Below the pieces are notes generated by a model. The model was not told where the DNA came from and ran no database searches. It saw nothing but the letters and a program-made list of their open reading frames with translations. A DNA stretch of 64,000 nt from Haematobacter massiliensis (GTDB taxonomy: Bacteria; Pseudomonadota; Alphaproteobacteria; Rhodobacterales; Rhodobacteraceae), in NCBI RefSeq assembly GCF_000740795.1, contig NZ_JGYG01000006.1, forward strand, positions 250,501 through 314,500, in the 5' to 3' direction. The position numbers and the translations under genes were made by a program. Shown here piece after piece: positions 8,874 to 17,681 of the stretch (positions within the stretch are counted from its first letter, which is position 1; the number at the start of each line of letters is the position of its first letter).

Positions 8874-9826
8874 AACATATCGCACTTATTGTCTTTCTCG
8901 CCCTCGCCTATATCGCCGTACCCCTGATCTTTGCCGACAATACCTATGTGATGGGCATCATCGTCGCGGCGCTCACCATCGCGGGAATCGCCGTTTCCTG
9001 GGCCATGCTCGGCAATCTGGGCGGAATGGTCAGCTTCGGTCAGGCCGCCTTCTTCGGTGTGGGCGCCTATGCCTCCGCCCTTCTGGTGATGAAGGCAGGC
9101 TGGCCGGTGTTCCTCGCCATGCCGGTCGCGGGGCTGATCGCTGCGGCCGCTTCCATCGTGACCATGCCCGCACTGCGGCTCCGGGGGCCGTACTTCGCCC
9201 TCGCCATGCTCGCTTTCGCAGAGATCTTCCGCATCCTCGCGACGGAGATGCGCTGGCTCACCAACGGCGCGGGGGGGATCCTGTCCATTCCCCGCCTGCC
9301 CAAGGTCGGGGGCATCGACTTCGGCACGCCGCTCGGCGGGTATTTCGTGGTGCTGTCGCTCGTTCTGTTCAGCATGCTCATCTATGCGCTGGTGCGGCGC
9401 AGCCCGGAGGGCCTTGCTCTCCGCGCCATGCATGACAGCGAGGACGCGACCCGCGTCGTCGGCGTCAACGCGACGATGCTGAAGGCGATGATCCTGCTGC
9501 TCGCGGCATTCTTCGCGGGGATGATGGGGGCGTTCAACGCGCATTACATCAACTTCCTCGAACCGGAATATGCCTTTCACGGAAGCTGGACGACGCTCGC
9601 CATCGTTGCGGCGATCTTCGGCGGCTACCGGACGCTTTGGGGCCCGCTTGCCGGCGCGATGGTGATCTATCTGGTGGATCAGTTCGTGTTCAAGCAGATC
9701 CTGCCCGCCGGCCATCAGCTCATCCTTGGTGCGCTGCTTGCCGTGATCGTCATCTTCTCGCCGCAGGGGCTGCTGCCCTGGATCCGGGATCGTTTCACCA
9801 AGGGAGGCACCCATGCTCGCGCTTGA
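8870..9826 (+). CDS. LivM-type ABC permease
   Basis: This second permease of the importer has 318 residues and about nine or ten membrane segments. The family block NLGGMVSFGQAAFFGVGAYASALL lies near residue 45, and GLALRAMHDSEDATRVVGVN marks the cytoplasmic loop that contacts the ATPases. The C-terminal block RTLWGPLAGAMVIY is also LivM-like. The ATG overlaps the livH-like stop, and its own end overlaps the start of the livG-like gene by 14 bases, so the whole operon is closely coupled. Confidence 0.93.
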   Translation: MKHIALIVFLALAYIAVPLIFADNTYVMGIIVAALTIAGIAVSWAMLGNLGGMVSFGQAAFFGVGAYASALLVMKAGWPVFLAMPVAGLIAAAASIVTMPALRLRGPYFALAMLAFAEIFRILATEMRWLTNGAGGILSIPRLPKVGGIDFGTPLGGYFVVLSLVLFSMLIYALVRRSPEGLALRAMHDSEDATRVVGVNATMLKAMILLLAAFFAGMMGAFNAHYINFLEPEYAFHGSWTTLAIVAAIFGGYRTLWGPLAGAMVIYLVDQFVFKQILPAGHQLILGALLAVIVIFSPQGLLPWIRDRFTKGGTHARA

Positions 9827-10526
9827 GGGGGTTACCGTCGCCTTCGGCGGGCTCGTCGCCGTATCCGATGTCAGCTTCTCGCTGGCGGAGAAGGAGGTGA
9901 TCGGCCTCGTCGGTCCGAACGGCGCGGGCAAGACCACGCTGTTCAATGCTGTCTCCGGTCTCGTGCGGCCGACGAAGGGGAAACTCTCCTTCGCCGGTCA
10001 CAATCTGATCGGCTTGCCCATCCACAAACGGGCGCGCATCGGCCTTGGCCGGGCGTTCCAGGTGCCCCAGCCGATGCATGAGCTGACCGTGCGGGAGAAC
10101 CTGATCGTCGCACAGCGCTTCGGCACAGGTCGTGTCGATGCGGAGAAGATCGCGGAAATCCTCGACATCACCCGCCTTGGTCACAAGGCGGACATGGATG
10201 CCGCCACCTCTCTCGCGCTGACGGAGCAGAAGGCGCTGGAGGTTGGCAAGGCGCTTGCCACCAATCCACGGCTGCTGATGCTGGACGAAGTGCTCGCCGG
10301 GCTGGAAACGGCGGGCAAGCGCGCCTTCATGCAGACGCTGGACGAGGCGCGCGCGCGTTTCGGGCTGGCCCTGCTGATGGTGGAGCATGACATCGAGACG
10401 ATCTCCAACACCTGTCCGCGCGTCATCGTGCTGAACTTCGGCCGCCTCATTGCCGACGGCACCCCTGACGACGTGTTCCGCAACCCCGAAGTGATCAGGA
10501 GCTATACCGGTGGCGAAGCTGCTTGA
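9813..10526 (+). CDS. LivG-type ABC ATPase
   Basis: This 237-residue nucleotide-binding subunit energises the importer. The Walker A GPNGAGKTT is near residue 33 and the Walker B LLMLDEVLAGL near 153. The ABC signature is degenerate (SLALTEQKALEVGKAL where LSGGQ-like residues are usual), a deviation common in LivG subunits that pair with a canonical LivF. The HEHDIET-type switch region is present as VEHDIE. It overlaps both neighbours (livM-like end and livF-like GTG start). Confidence 0.92.
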   Translation: MLALEGVTVAFGGLVAVSDVSFSLAEKEVIGLVGPNGAGKTTLFNAVSGLVRPTKGKLSFAGHNLIGLPIHKRARIGLGRAFQVPQPMHELTVRENLIVAQRFGTGRVDAEKIAEILDITRLGHKADMDAATSLALTEQKALEVGKALATNPRLLMLDEVLAGLETAGKRAFMQTLDEARARFGLALLMVEHDIETISNTCPRVIVLNFGRLIADGTPDDVFRNPEVIRSYTGGEAA

Positions 10527-11247
10527 AATCGACAAGGTCCGCGCCGGCTACGGGGCGATCAACGTACTGTGGGACATCTCCCTGTCGGCGGAGGAGGGCA
10601 AGCTCACCTGCATCCTCGGCCCGAACGGCGGCGGCAAGACAACGCTCATGCGGGCGATCATGGGCCTCATCCCCGTCCGCTCGGGCGAGATCCGCTTCGC
10701 CGGGCGCAATGTTGCGGGAACGCCCACCTGGACGCTGGTCAAGGATGGGATCGCCATGATCCCGGAAGGCCGGATGATCTTCCGCGACATGACGGTGGAG
10801 GACAACCTGCTGATCGGCGGTTTCATAGAGCGTTGCCGCCCGAACGTGCCGCGCAATCTGGAAATGGCCTATGACCTGTTCCCGCGCCTCAAGGAGCGCC
10901 GCCATCAGCTCGCCAGCTCCCTCTCCGGCGGCGAGGCGCAGATGCTCGCCATGGGGCGCGGGCTGATGGAGGAGCCGAAGGTGATCCTCGTGGACGAACC
11001 GTCCCTCGGTCTTTCGCCGGTGATGACGGATGAGGTCATGGCCATCCTCGACCGGCTGAAGAAGGAAGGCCGGACGATCGTGCTGGTGGAGCAGAACACC
11101 AACAAGGCGCTGAAGATCGCGGACCATGTCTATTTGGTCCGTGGCGGCAATGTGGTGCTCTCCGAACCTGCAGAAGCGGTTGACCTTTCCCGTCTTCACG
11201 ATCTCTACTTCGCGCGCGATACCAGCGAAGAGCGAGTTCATGCCTGA
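10510..11247 (+). CDS. LivF-type ABC ATPase
   Basis: This 245-residue ATPase is the partner of the LivG-type subunit. Walker A is GPNGGGKTT, the signature LSGGEAQML is canonical and Walker B is VILVDEPSLGL, followed by the switch VEQN typical of LivF. Translation probably begins at GTG 10510 inside the end of livG-like. Its own end overlaps the thioesterase ATG at 11240. Because the LivG signature is degenerate, this subunit probably provides the fully canonical ATP site. Confidence 0.92.
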   Translation: MAKLLEIDKVRAGYGAINVLWDISLSAEEGKLTCILGPNGGGKTTLMRAIMGLIPVRSGEIRFAGRNVAGTPTWTLVKDGIAMIPEGRMIFRDMTVEDNLLIGGFIERCRPNVPRNLEMAYDLFPRLKERRHQLASSLSGGEAQMLAMGRGLMEEPKVILVDEPSLGLSPVMTDEVMAILDRLKKEGRTIVLVEQNTNKALKIADHVYLVRGGNVVLSEPAEAVDLSRLHDLYFARDTSEERVHA

Positions 11248-11695
11248 AGATACCCCCATCCCGGCCTTTCCCGTCGCGCAAGAGAACACGCCGCAGGGTT
11301 TGCGCGGCGTGCTGGACTACCGGCTTGCCGAATGGTCCGAAGGCCGAGCCGTGGTGGAGATGCAGATCGACGGGCGGCATCTCAACCGCTCGGGCGTCCT
11401 GCACGGCGGGGTGATCGCGACGCTGCTCGACGCCTCTTGCGGCTATGCCGCGACATGGAGCGGCGATCCGGCAAAGCCGAAGGCCGCCGTCACCCTGTCC
11501 CTCACCGTGTCTTATACCGGGCAGGTAAAGGAAGGGGTCGTGCGGGCCACCGCGCTCATGAAGGCGGGCGGACGGAAGATCGTCTTCTGCACCGGTGAGG
11601 TGCGGGACGCAGCGGGCAATCTCATCGGCATGGGCGAAGGGAGCTTCCGCTTCCGCTCCGGCAGCGAGCGCGAGAGCCCCGTCGCCTCTGCCTGA
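11240..11695 (+). CDS. PaaI-family hotdog thioesterase
   Basis: This small hotdog-fold acyl-CoA thioesterase has 151 residues. The diagnostic block NRSGVLHGGVIATLLDASCG covers the helix with the catalytic acidic residue and HGG loop, and the C-terminal strands (VTLSLTVSYTGQV, GEGSFRFRSG) are typical. PaaI-like enzymes release CoA trapped in dead-end thioesters. As last gene of the synthetase/importer operon (ATG overlaps the livF-like stop) it may recycle CoA from products that cannot be oxidised further. The upstream in-frame stretch belongs to the LivF-type gene and was excluded. Confidence 0.9.
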   Translation: MPEDTPIPAFPVAQENTPQGLRGVLDYRLAEWSEGRAVVEMQIDGRHLNRSGVLHGGVIATLLDASCGYAATWSGDPAKPKAAVTLSLTVSYTGQVKEGVVRATALMKAGGRKIVFCTGEVRDAAGNLIGMGEGSFRFRSGSERESPVASA

Positions 11696-12264
11696 AGAGA
11701 CGGCGCTGAGCCGGAGAGATCGGCCGCGGTTCGCGCTCCCATGATCGCGCCCTGGTTCACTGGTCATGGGCCGCCTCGCCCTTCTGCGGGCGGCTGGCTT
11801 CATTCATCCTCGGCGGCGGGCGCGCCCTTCCGCCTCCGCGGACCGTAGCGGTTCGGGCAAATGGTGCGGGTCGGACATACGCAAAGCCCACCGCGCCCCG
11901 GTAGACGCCAAGGCGGTAGAGCACGCCCAGTTCGAGATGCTGGCCAATGAAACCACCCTCATCCGCCGCAAGAGGGATCATCTGCATCGCGCTGACCCGA
12001 GGCAGAAGCCTTCGGCGCGGCCCCCGCGAAATTCATCCTCCGGTTTGGCAATACCGAAGCAGCCATGCCACAGCCTTGCGCCGCGATCCGGCCCTCTGCG
12101 TCCTCAGGCGGCGCTGTCCGCTTAAGCTACCTTTAGCAAATTGAGCGCATCCACGACCCTGCCCGGCGGGTTCGGTAAACTGTCTCTGGTCATCCAAGGG
12201 TCGCGCGAAGTAAAATGCTCGGGAATTGGCAATCCCGTCGGTGGGAGGGCCGCTGGAGAGTGCC
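11696..12264. other. Intergenic stretch without a convincing gene
   Basis: These 570 bases separate the acid-utilisation operon from the iron-uptake sigma factor gene. Short open frames exist on both strands (for example 11766-12125 plus and 11757-11987 minus), but none has a ribosome site with recognisable protein features. I see no T-tailed terminator after the thioesterase and no clear Fur-type palindrome before the sigma gene, although iron control would be expected there. Confidence 0.5.
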
Positions 12265-12771
12265 GTGCTGACCGAACTCTATCTCCTCAGACGACGATCC
12301 CTGCTCGCGCGGCTGGCCGGGCGGGTCGGGCACTGGCACACGGCGGAGGATCTCGCGCAGGACGCTTGGGTTCAGCTGACCCGCGCCGTGGCCACGCAGC
12401 CCGTGAACCGGCCCGAAGCCTTTCTGAACGAAACCGCCCGCAACATTGCCACCGACCACGCTCGTCGCGCCCGCCGGCGGGCGCGGGTGGAAACGGAGTA
12501 CTTCGACCCCGCCGCGCTCGAAGATGTGGCGACCGACGCCCCTTCCGCCGAAGCCTGTCTTATGGAACGCGAGCGGATAACAGCGCTGCGGACGGCCCTT
12601 GCCGCGCTGCCCGAACGCGCGCAGGAAGTCTGGCGGCTTTCCTATGTCGAAGGTTGGAGTTATGCCCGGATCGCGGAGGATCTCGGCGTGTCGCGCAATA
12701 CAGTCTACAATGACATGAAGCTGGTCATGGGGCATTGCCGGGACGTGCTGCGTCGCGTCGAGGGAGATTGA
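12265..12771 (+). CDS. FecI-type ECF sigma factor
   Basis: This 168-residue extracytoplasmic-function sigma factor has sigma-2 (HTAEDLAQDAWVQLTRA, FLNETARNIATDHARR) and sigma-4 (LPERAQEVWRLSYVEGWSYARIAEDLGVSRNTVYNDMK) regions, with no sigma-3. It would direct transcription of the TonB-receptor operon when the receptor signals through FecR. GTG at 12265 is preferred because GGAGAG lies four bases upstream; a TTG at 12226 and a GTG at 12241 are alternatives in the same frame. The stop overlaps the fecR-like ATG (TGATG). Confidence 0.9.
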   Translation: MLTELYLLRRRSLLARLAGRVGHWHTAEDLAQDAWVQLTRAVATQPVNRPEAFLNETARNIATDHARRARRRARVETEYFDPAALEDVATDAPSAEACLMERERITALRTALAALPERAQEVWRLSYVEGWSYARIAEDLGVSRNTVYNDMKLVMGHCRDVLRRVEGD

Positions 12772-13718
12772 TGCCCACACCGACCAGCGCCGAGGTGGAG
12801 GAGCAGGCTCTGGACTGGTTCCTGCGGCTCGGCGACAGCGTGACCGCAGAGGAGCGGATGGCGTTCGAGCGCTGGCTGACCGCGGATGTGCAGCATCGTG
12901 CCGCCTATGAAGCCCTCGTCGCCACATGGCAGGCGCCTGCACTGCGCGCCGCTTCCGCCGGTCTTCGCCCGCCTCTCCGTCCCGGTTTGCAGGCCGCCAA
13001 AACGCGCCGGCCACTGGCCGTCGCTATGCGGATGGCGGCGGTTTTGCTGCTTGCCTGCCTGATCTGGCAGGCACCCCGGCTGCTCATCGCCTGGCAGGCG
13101 GATTACGCGACCCGTGCGGGTGAGCAGGAGCACATCGCACTGGCTGACGGAACACAGGTGACACTGAACACCGGAACCGCCATCGCGGTGGAGATGACGG
13201 GCGGCGTCCGGCACGTGCGGTTGCTGGCGGGCGAGGCGTTCTTTGACGTGGCCCATGACGCGCTTCACCCCTTCGTCGTCACCGGCAGGCGGGGCGAAGT
13301 GCGCGTGACCGGCACCGAGTTCACCGTCAGGCTCGACGAGGTGGGGGACCGGGTCGTGCTCCGCGAGGGCCATGTGGAAGTGCGCGAGATCGACGGCCCG
13401 GAGGAGGCGACGCTGGAACCGGGCCAGGCCATAACCGCACTCGCGCGAGGTGGTCTTTCGCCGGTCATACAGGCCGATGCGGAAAGCGCGCTGGCATGGC
13501 TGGGCGGACGAATGGAGATCCGCGACATGCCGCTCACCCGGGCGGTGGCGGAGATCGGTCGCTACCGGCCAGCGCCTGTCGTGCTGTTGCGGGGAAGCGC
13601 GCGGAACGTGTCTGGCAGTTTCTCGCTTCGTGATCCCGATGCCGCGCTGGCGGCGCTGGCGGGGCTTTCCGGCCTCACCGCCCGTCACCTGCCGGGCGGG
13701 GCGGTGGTGCTCTACTGA
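12771..13718 (+). CDS. FecR-type anti-sigma/sigma-regulator membrane protein
   Basis: This 315-residue single-pass inner-membrane protein relays the signal from the outer-membrane receptor to the sigma factor. The cytoplasmic N-terminal domain (residues about 1-75) carries the family block WFLRLGDSVTAEERMAFERWL. One hydrophobic segment follows (AAVLLLACLIW, near 85-95). The periplasmic FecR domain contains GEAFFDVAHDALHPFVV and the VTGTEFTVR and LREGHVEV strands. A C-terminal STN-like part ends the protein. Order and overlap (sigma, FecR, receptor) match the ferric-citrate paradigm. Confidence 0.92.
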   Translation: MPTPTSAEVEEQALDWFLRLGDSVTAEERMAFERWLTADVQHRAAYEALVATWQAPALRAASAGLRPPLRPGLQAAKTRRPLAVAMRMAAVLLLACLIWQAPRLLIAWQADYATRAGEQEHIALADGTQVTLNTGTAIAVEMTGGVRHVRLLAGEAFFDVAHDALHPFVVTGRRGEVRVTGTEFTVRLDEVGDRVVLREGHVEVREIDGPEEATLEPGQAITALARGGLSPVIQADAESALAWLGGRMEIRDMPLTRAVAEIGRYRPAPVVLLRGSARNVSGSFSLRDPDAALAALAGLSGLTARHLPGGAVVLY

Positions 13719-13877
13719 GGTTCGGACCGCCGATGCGTGAACCTTTGAGTTCGCCGCAAAGGGTCGCGACATAGGAAAAAGTAAAAAACTCAGGAAAAAT
13801 TTGTGACGTGGACAAGACCCGAGCGTCATTGTTTCCGAAGGGGCGACTTATGCGCCTGACAGAACAACGAGGGACAG
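13719..13877 (+). promoter_or_regulatory. Probable promoter region of the TonB-dependent receptor
   Basis: This 159-base gap contains a markedly A-rich stretch at about 13772-13802, with two GGAAAA elements (13774-13779 and 13793-13798), in otherwise GC-rich DNA. FecI-type sigma factors recognise GGAAAT-like -35 boxes, so this is where a sigma-dependent promoter is expected. I could not fit a -10 element at the usual spacing to either GGAAAA, so the exact promoter is unresolved. Confidence 0.35.
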
Positions 13878-16430
13878 ATGAACGGGCAGAACATGGAACG
13901 GCGAATGGCGCGGAGCCGGGGGATCGCGCGGCTGCTCCTGAGCGTGGCGCTGGCGGGACCGGTGCTTGGGGTGATGGCAACACTGCCCGCGGCCGCGCAG
14001 GCCCAGAGCCTCACCATACCGGCGCAACCGCTTTCCAGCGCGATGAGCGCGTTTGGCCGGGCGACGGGCTGGCAGGTGGCCTATCCTCCGGCGCTCGCCG
14101 GGGTGACCACGCGCGCCGTCTCTGGCAGTCTCGCGCCCGAAGCGGCCCTGCGGCAGATGCTGGAAGGCACGGGCATCGCGCTTCAGCGCACTGGCGCAAG
14201 CAGTGCGGCCCTCCTCGCCCCCGCCGCCACGACCGGCGCGGCTTCGGGCACCGTGCTTTCGCCCGTCATGCTGGCGGCTCAGAACAGCGGCACTGGCCCC
14301 GCCGGGATCGTGCCCCGCGCCTCCACCTCCGCCAGCCGCACCGATACGCCGCTGATCGAGACGCCGCAGACCGTGAACGTCGTCGGGCGGGAACAGATGG
14401 AGGAGCAGGGCGCGACCACGGTCAGCCAGGCGCTCCGCTATACGCCGGGCATCGTCACCGGCACCGCCGGCGCGCAATCTGACCGGTTCGACAGCTATTT
14501 CGTGCGCGGCTCGGGCGGGTTCTCCGCCGATGCGAGCTATGCCAGCACGCTGGACGGGCTGCGCTGGCGCTTCCCCGACCGGACGGGGGTGCAGTTCGAC
14601 CCCTGGATGCTGGAACGCGTGGAAGTGGTGAAGGGGCCTGCCTCCACGCTCTTCGGTTCCGGCTCCCCGGGCGGGATCGTGAACCTCGTGTCCAAGCAGC
14701 CGGAATTCACCCCCTCGCGGGATGCCTATCTGGCCTTCGGCAGCCACGGTCGCAAGGAAGCGGGCATCGACCTGACCGGCCCGATCAACGAGAATTTCGC
14801 CTATCGCTTCGTCGCCCTCGGCCGTGCGGGAAAGACGGGGATCGACTACCAGCATGATGAGCGCGTGCTGGTGGCCCCATCGCTCACCTGGGCGCCGACG
14901 GATGACACGCGGCTCACCGTGCAGGCGATGTATCAGCACGACCCGAAGGCCCCGGACGGGCAGTTCCTGCCGCCGCTCGGCTCCGTTCTGCCGATCCCCG
15001 GCTACGGTACTGTGTCTCCCACCTTCTGGCAGGGCGATCCCAACTGGCAGGAATACAGCCGCACGCAGAAATCCATCGGCTTCCAGTTCGACCATCAGTT
15101 CAACCCGGTGTGGAGCGTCCACAGCCGCTTCCGCTACGGCGAACTCGACAGCACCACCAAGGCGCTCGACTTCGCATGGATGTCGGACGAGGTGACGATG
15201 AACCGGCTGATCTATCTTGCCGACCATCAGTCATACTCTACCGCCTTCGACACCTACGCGCAGGCGAAATTCTCCACCGGCTCCGTCGATCACACGCTGC
15301 TGGCGGGGGTGGATTACCAAAAGCTCTCAGGCGGGTTCCGTGACGGCTGGGACAGGGCCAACTATCCGGCGATCAACATCTTCAACCCGGTCTATGGGCT
15401 GGATATCGACAGGGTGACGCCGTTCCGCGCCTTCCGCCAGCCTTTCGAACAAACGGGATTCTACCTGCAGGAACAGGCGTCCGTCGGGCAGTGGCGCTTC
15501 ATGGCGGGCCTCCGTCATGACGACATCCGCTCCGGCTCCAGCGTGACGAACGGGCTGAACGGGGCGGTGACGTCCTCCTCCGCCAAGGACTCCAAGGTAT
15601 CGTGGCAGCTCGGCACCGTCTATCTGATGGACAACGGCTTCGCGCCCTTCGTGAACTACTCGACCTCGTTCGAGCCGGAACTGGGCGTGACCGCATCGGG
15701 CGACGTACTGCACCCTTCCACGGGCAAGATGCTGGAGGGGGGGCTGCGCTACCTGGCACCTTCGGGCGACCGGTCCTTCGGCATCACGCTGTTCTCCGGC
15801 AGCAAGGATGGCCAGCCGGTGGCGGATTCGGTCAACGTGGCCGAATGCGCAACCAATGTGGGGGCGTTTTCCACCTGCTACACTCAGGACAACAAGTCCG
15901 AAGCAAAGGGGGTCGAGCTTGAGGCCCGCGCGTCGCTGGCGCAGGGGCTGGACCTGATAGGAAGCTATACCTATCAAAAGGTTCGGCTGACGGAATCCTC
16001 CGATGCGGCGATCAACCCGGACATCCTGAACGGCGACCGTTCGGTGGACAAGCATCTCGTGGGAGTTCCCGATCAGATCGCATCGCTCTGGCTGAACTAC
16101 CGCCTTCCGTCTTCCTCCCCTGTTCCCGGTCTGTCGGTCGGCGGCGGCGTGCGCTATGTCGGCTCCACCTATGCAACCGGCACCAATGTCTGGGGGGCGA
16201 CGGAAGGGCCCTATGAGGGCCGAGCCGCGAAAGTCGACAGTTTCACGCTCGTCGATCTCGCCGTGGGTTATGACTTCGGGGCACAGGATCCGTCGCTGGC
16301 GGGGCTGCGCGCGAACCTGAACGTGACGAACCTGTTCGACAAGGACTATGTCGCGGCCTGCAACGGCTACGGCACCTGCTCCTTCGGGGCGGAGCGGCGC
16401 GTGTTGCTCACCCTCGCCTACTCATGGTGA
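13878..16430 (+). CDS. TonB-dependent siderophore receptor with STN signalling domain
   Basis: This outer-membrane receptor has 850 residues and would import a ferric chelate and sense its arrival. A signal peptide covers about residues 1-45 (LLLSVALAGPVLGVMATLPAAAQA). The STN domain (LTIPAQPLSSAMSAFGRATG to near residue 110) interacts with FecR. The plug domain begins around DTPLIETPQTVNVVGREQ and includes ALRYTPGIVTG and RVEVVKGPASTLFGSGSPGG. The barrel ends in an aromatic C-terminus (LAYSW). The arrangement sigma, FecR, STN receptor indicates surface signalling. It resembles hydroxamate or pyoverdine-type receptors (FpvA/FhuE class); the ligand is not determinable here. Confidence 0.94.
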   Translation: MNGQNMERRMARSRGIARLLLSVALAGPVLGVMATLPAAAQAQSLTIPAQPLSSAMSAFGRATGWQVAYPPALAGVTTRAVSGSLAPEAALRQMLEGTGIALQRTGASSAALLAPAATTGAASGTVLSPVMLAAQNSGTGPAGIVPRASTSASRTDTPLIETPQTVNVVGREQMEEQGATTVSQALRYTPGIVTGTAGAQSDRFDSYFVRGSGGFSADASYASTLDGLRWRFPDRTGVQFDPWMLERVEVVKGPASTLFGSGSPGGIVNLVSKQPEFTPSRDAYLAFGSHGRKEAGIDLTGPINENFAYRFVALGRAGKTGIDYQHDERVLVAPSLTWAPTDDTRLTVQAMYQHDPKAPDGQFLPPLGSVLPIPGYGTVSPTFWQGDPNWQEYSRTQKSIGFQFDHQFNPVWSVHSRFRYGELDSTTKALDFAWMSDEVTMNRLIYLADHQSYSTAFDTYAQAKFSTGSVDHTLLAGVDYQKLSGGFRDGWDRANYPAINIFNPVYGLDIDRVTPFRAFRQPFEQTGFYLQEQASVGQWRFMAGLRHDDIRSGSSVTNGLNGAVTSSSAKDSKVSWQLGTVYLMDNGFAPFVNYSTSFEPELGVTASGDVLHPSTGKMLEGGLRYLAPSGDRSFGITLFSGSKDGQPVADSVNVAECATNVGAFSTCYTQDNKSEAKGVELEARASLAQGLDLIGSYTYQKVRLTESSDAAINPDILNGDRSVDKHLVGVPDQIASLWLNYRLPSSSPVPGLSVGGGVRYVGSTYATGTNVWGATEGPYEGRAAKVDSFTLVDLAVGYDFGAQDPSLAGLRANLNVTNLFDKDYVAACNGYGTCSFGAERRVLLTLAYSW

Positions 16431-17662
16431 AACGGACGGCTCGCCCCGCGCAGGCGGAAGCAGGCGGCGCTGCGACGCGCCGGCCCGCCTTCGCACGCGG
16501 CGCGAGCCGGCAGGTTCAGGGCAAGCGATGCTGGCCATGGCGGGCACGCTGGCTTACGGCAGTTGCGAGCGTCCGGGCCGGGTCCTGGGCGGCGATCTGC
16601 GTACTCGGTCTTCTGCCATGGTCTGCTGCTGCAGAGGTCATCATCGAGGATGACGCGGGACGGCAGGTGACGCTTCCCCATCCGGCCCAAAGGATCGTGC
16701 TGACGGACGGAATGGGGTTCATAGCCCTCGCGCTCATCGACGCCGATCCGGCCGCGCGCCTGGCAGGCTGGAACGCGGAGCGGCTCGACGCCGGCGCGCG
16801 CATGCAGATGGAGGCAGCGCTCCCTGCCCTTGCAGCCGTGCCGGATATCGGCGATCCGGCCGCAGGCGGTTCGGTGGAAGCGTTGATCGCGCTTTCGCCA
16901 GATCTGGTGGTGCTCGACCCGTTCTATAACCGCTCGTCCACGACGATCCGGGTGCTGGAAGCCGCGGGCATTCCCGTGGCCATACTTGCGCTCACTCCCA
17001 CCCTCCGCGCGGAGGAGCCGCATGCCGGGCTTCTCCGTCTGGGGCAGCTGATCGGCCGGGAGGAGGAGGCGCGGACCTATGCCGCCTTCGCTGACGCGCG
17101 CATTGCCCGGATCAGAGCACGCCTGGCGGGTCTCCCGGCAACTGACCGTCCCCCCGTTCTGCTGGAGGCGCATGCGGGGCGCGGAACCTGCTGTCTCTCT
17201 CCCGGCAAGGGCGAAGGGATCGGGGATTTCGTCGATTTCGCTGGGGGTGAGAATATCGGGGCCGAGGTCATCCCCGGCATGGCGGGGCCTCTCGCGGCGG
17301 AATATGTGATCGCCCGCGCGCCGCGGGTCTATATCGCCACGGGTGGCAGCTATATGGCGGCCGCCGGCGGGCTGGTCGTCGGGCCGGGCGCGGAGGCGGA
17401 GGCGGCGCGGCAGGGACTGCGCGCCGCAGCCTCCCGCCCCGGCATCGCTGATACCCCCGCCTTCGCCACGCAGAACCTGCATGGCATCTGGCACGGGCTG
17501 ACCATCTCTGCCATCAACGTGGTCGCCATCGAGGCCCTGGCCCGCTGGATCCACCCCGATCTGTTCCCTGACCTTGACCCGGCCGTCACGCTAGCCGAGA
17601 TCAACGCGCGCTTCCTTGCCGCTCCGCTCACGGGGGCACTGTGGATCGACGCGGCGGAGTGA
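16424..17662 (+). CDS. Iron-siderophore periplasmic binding protein (FecB/BtuF fold)
   Basis: This type III periplasmic binding protein has 412 residues and is the receptor of the iron-chelate ABC importer. The mature start EVIIEDDAGRQVTLPHPAQRIV is typical. It is preceded by an unusually long, basic N-terminus of about 65 residues ending in a hydrophobic segment (WAAICVLGLLPWSAAA). The ATG at 16424 lies inside the last codons of the receptor gene. No internal ATG in frame would give a shorter signal peptide, so a GTG or other start further in is possible. A paired-cysteine segment GTCCLSPGKGEG is visible mid-protein. Confidence 0.88.
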   Translation: MVKRTARPAQAEAGGAATRRPAFARGASRQVQGKRCWPWRARWLTAVASVRAGSWAAICVLGLLPWSAAAEVIIEDDAGRQVTLPHPAQRIVLTDGMGFIALALIDADPAARLAGWNAERLDAGARMQMEAALPALAAVPDIGDPAAGGSVEALIALSPDLVVLDPFYNRSSTTIRVLEAAGIPVAILALTPTLRAEEPHAGLLRLGQLIGREEEARTYAAFADARIARIRARLAGLPATDRPPVLLEAHAGRGTCCLSPGKGEGIGDFVDFAGGENIGAEVIPGMAGPLAAEYVIARAPRVYIATGGSYMAAAGGLVVGPGAEAEAARQGLRAAASRPGIADTPAFATQNLHGIWHGLTISAINVVAIEALARWIHPDLFPDLDPAVTLAEINARFLAAPLTGALWIDAAE

Positions 17663-17681
17663 GAACGGAACGGGCAGACCC

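Noticed and set aside
13774-13827. A FecI-type promoter with GGAAAA and CGTC boxes
   Set aside because: The spacing of GGAAAA to CGTC is about 25 bases or more, too long for a standard ECF promoter, so only a general promoter region was annotated.
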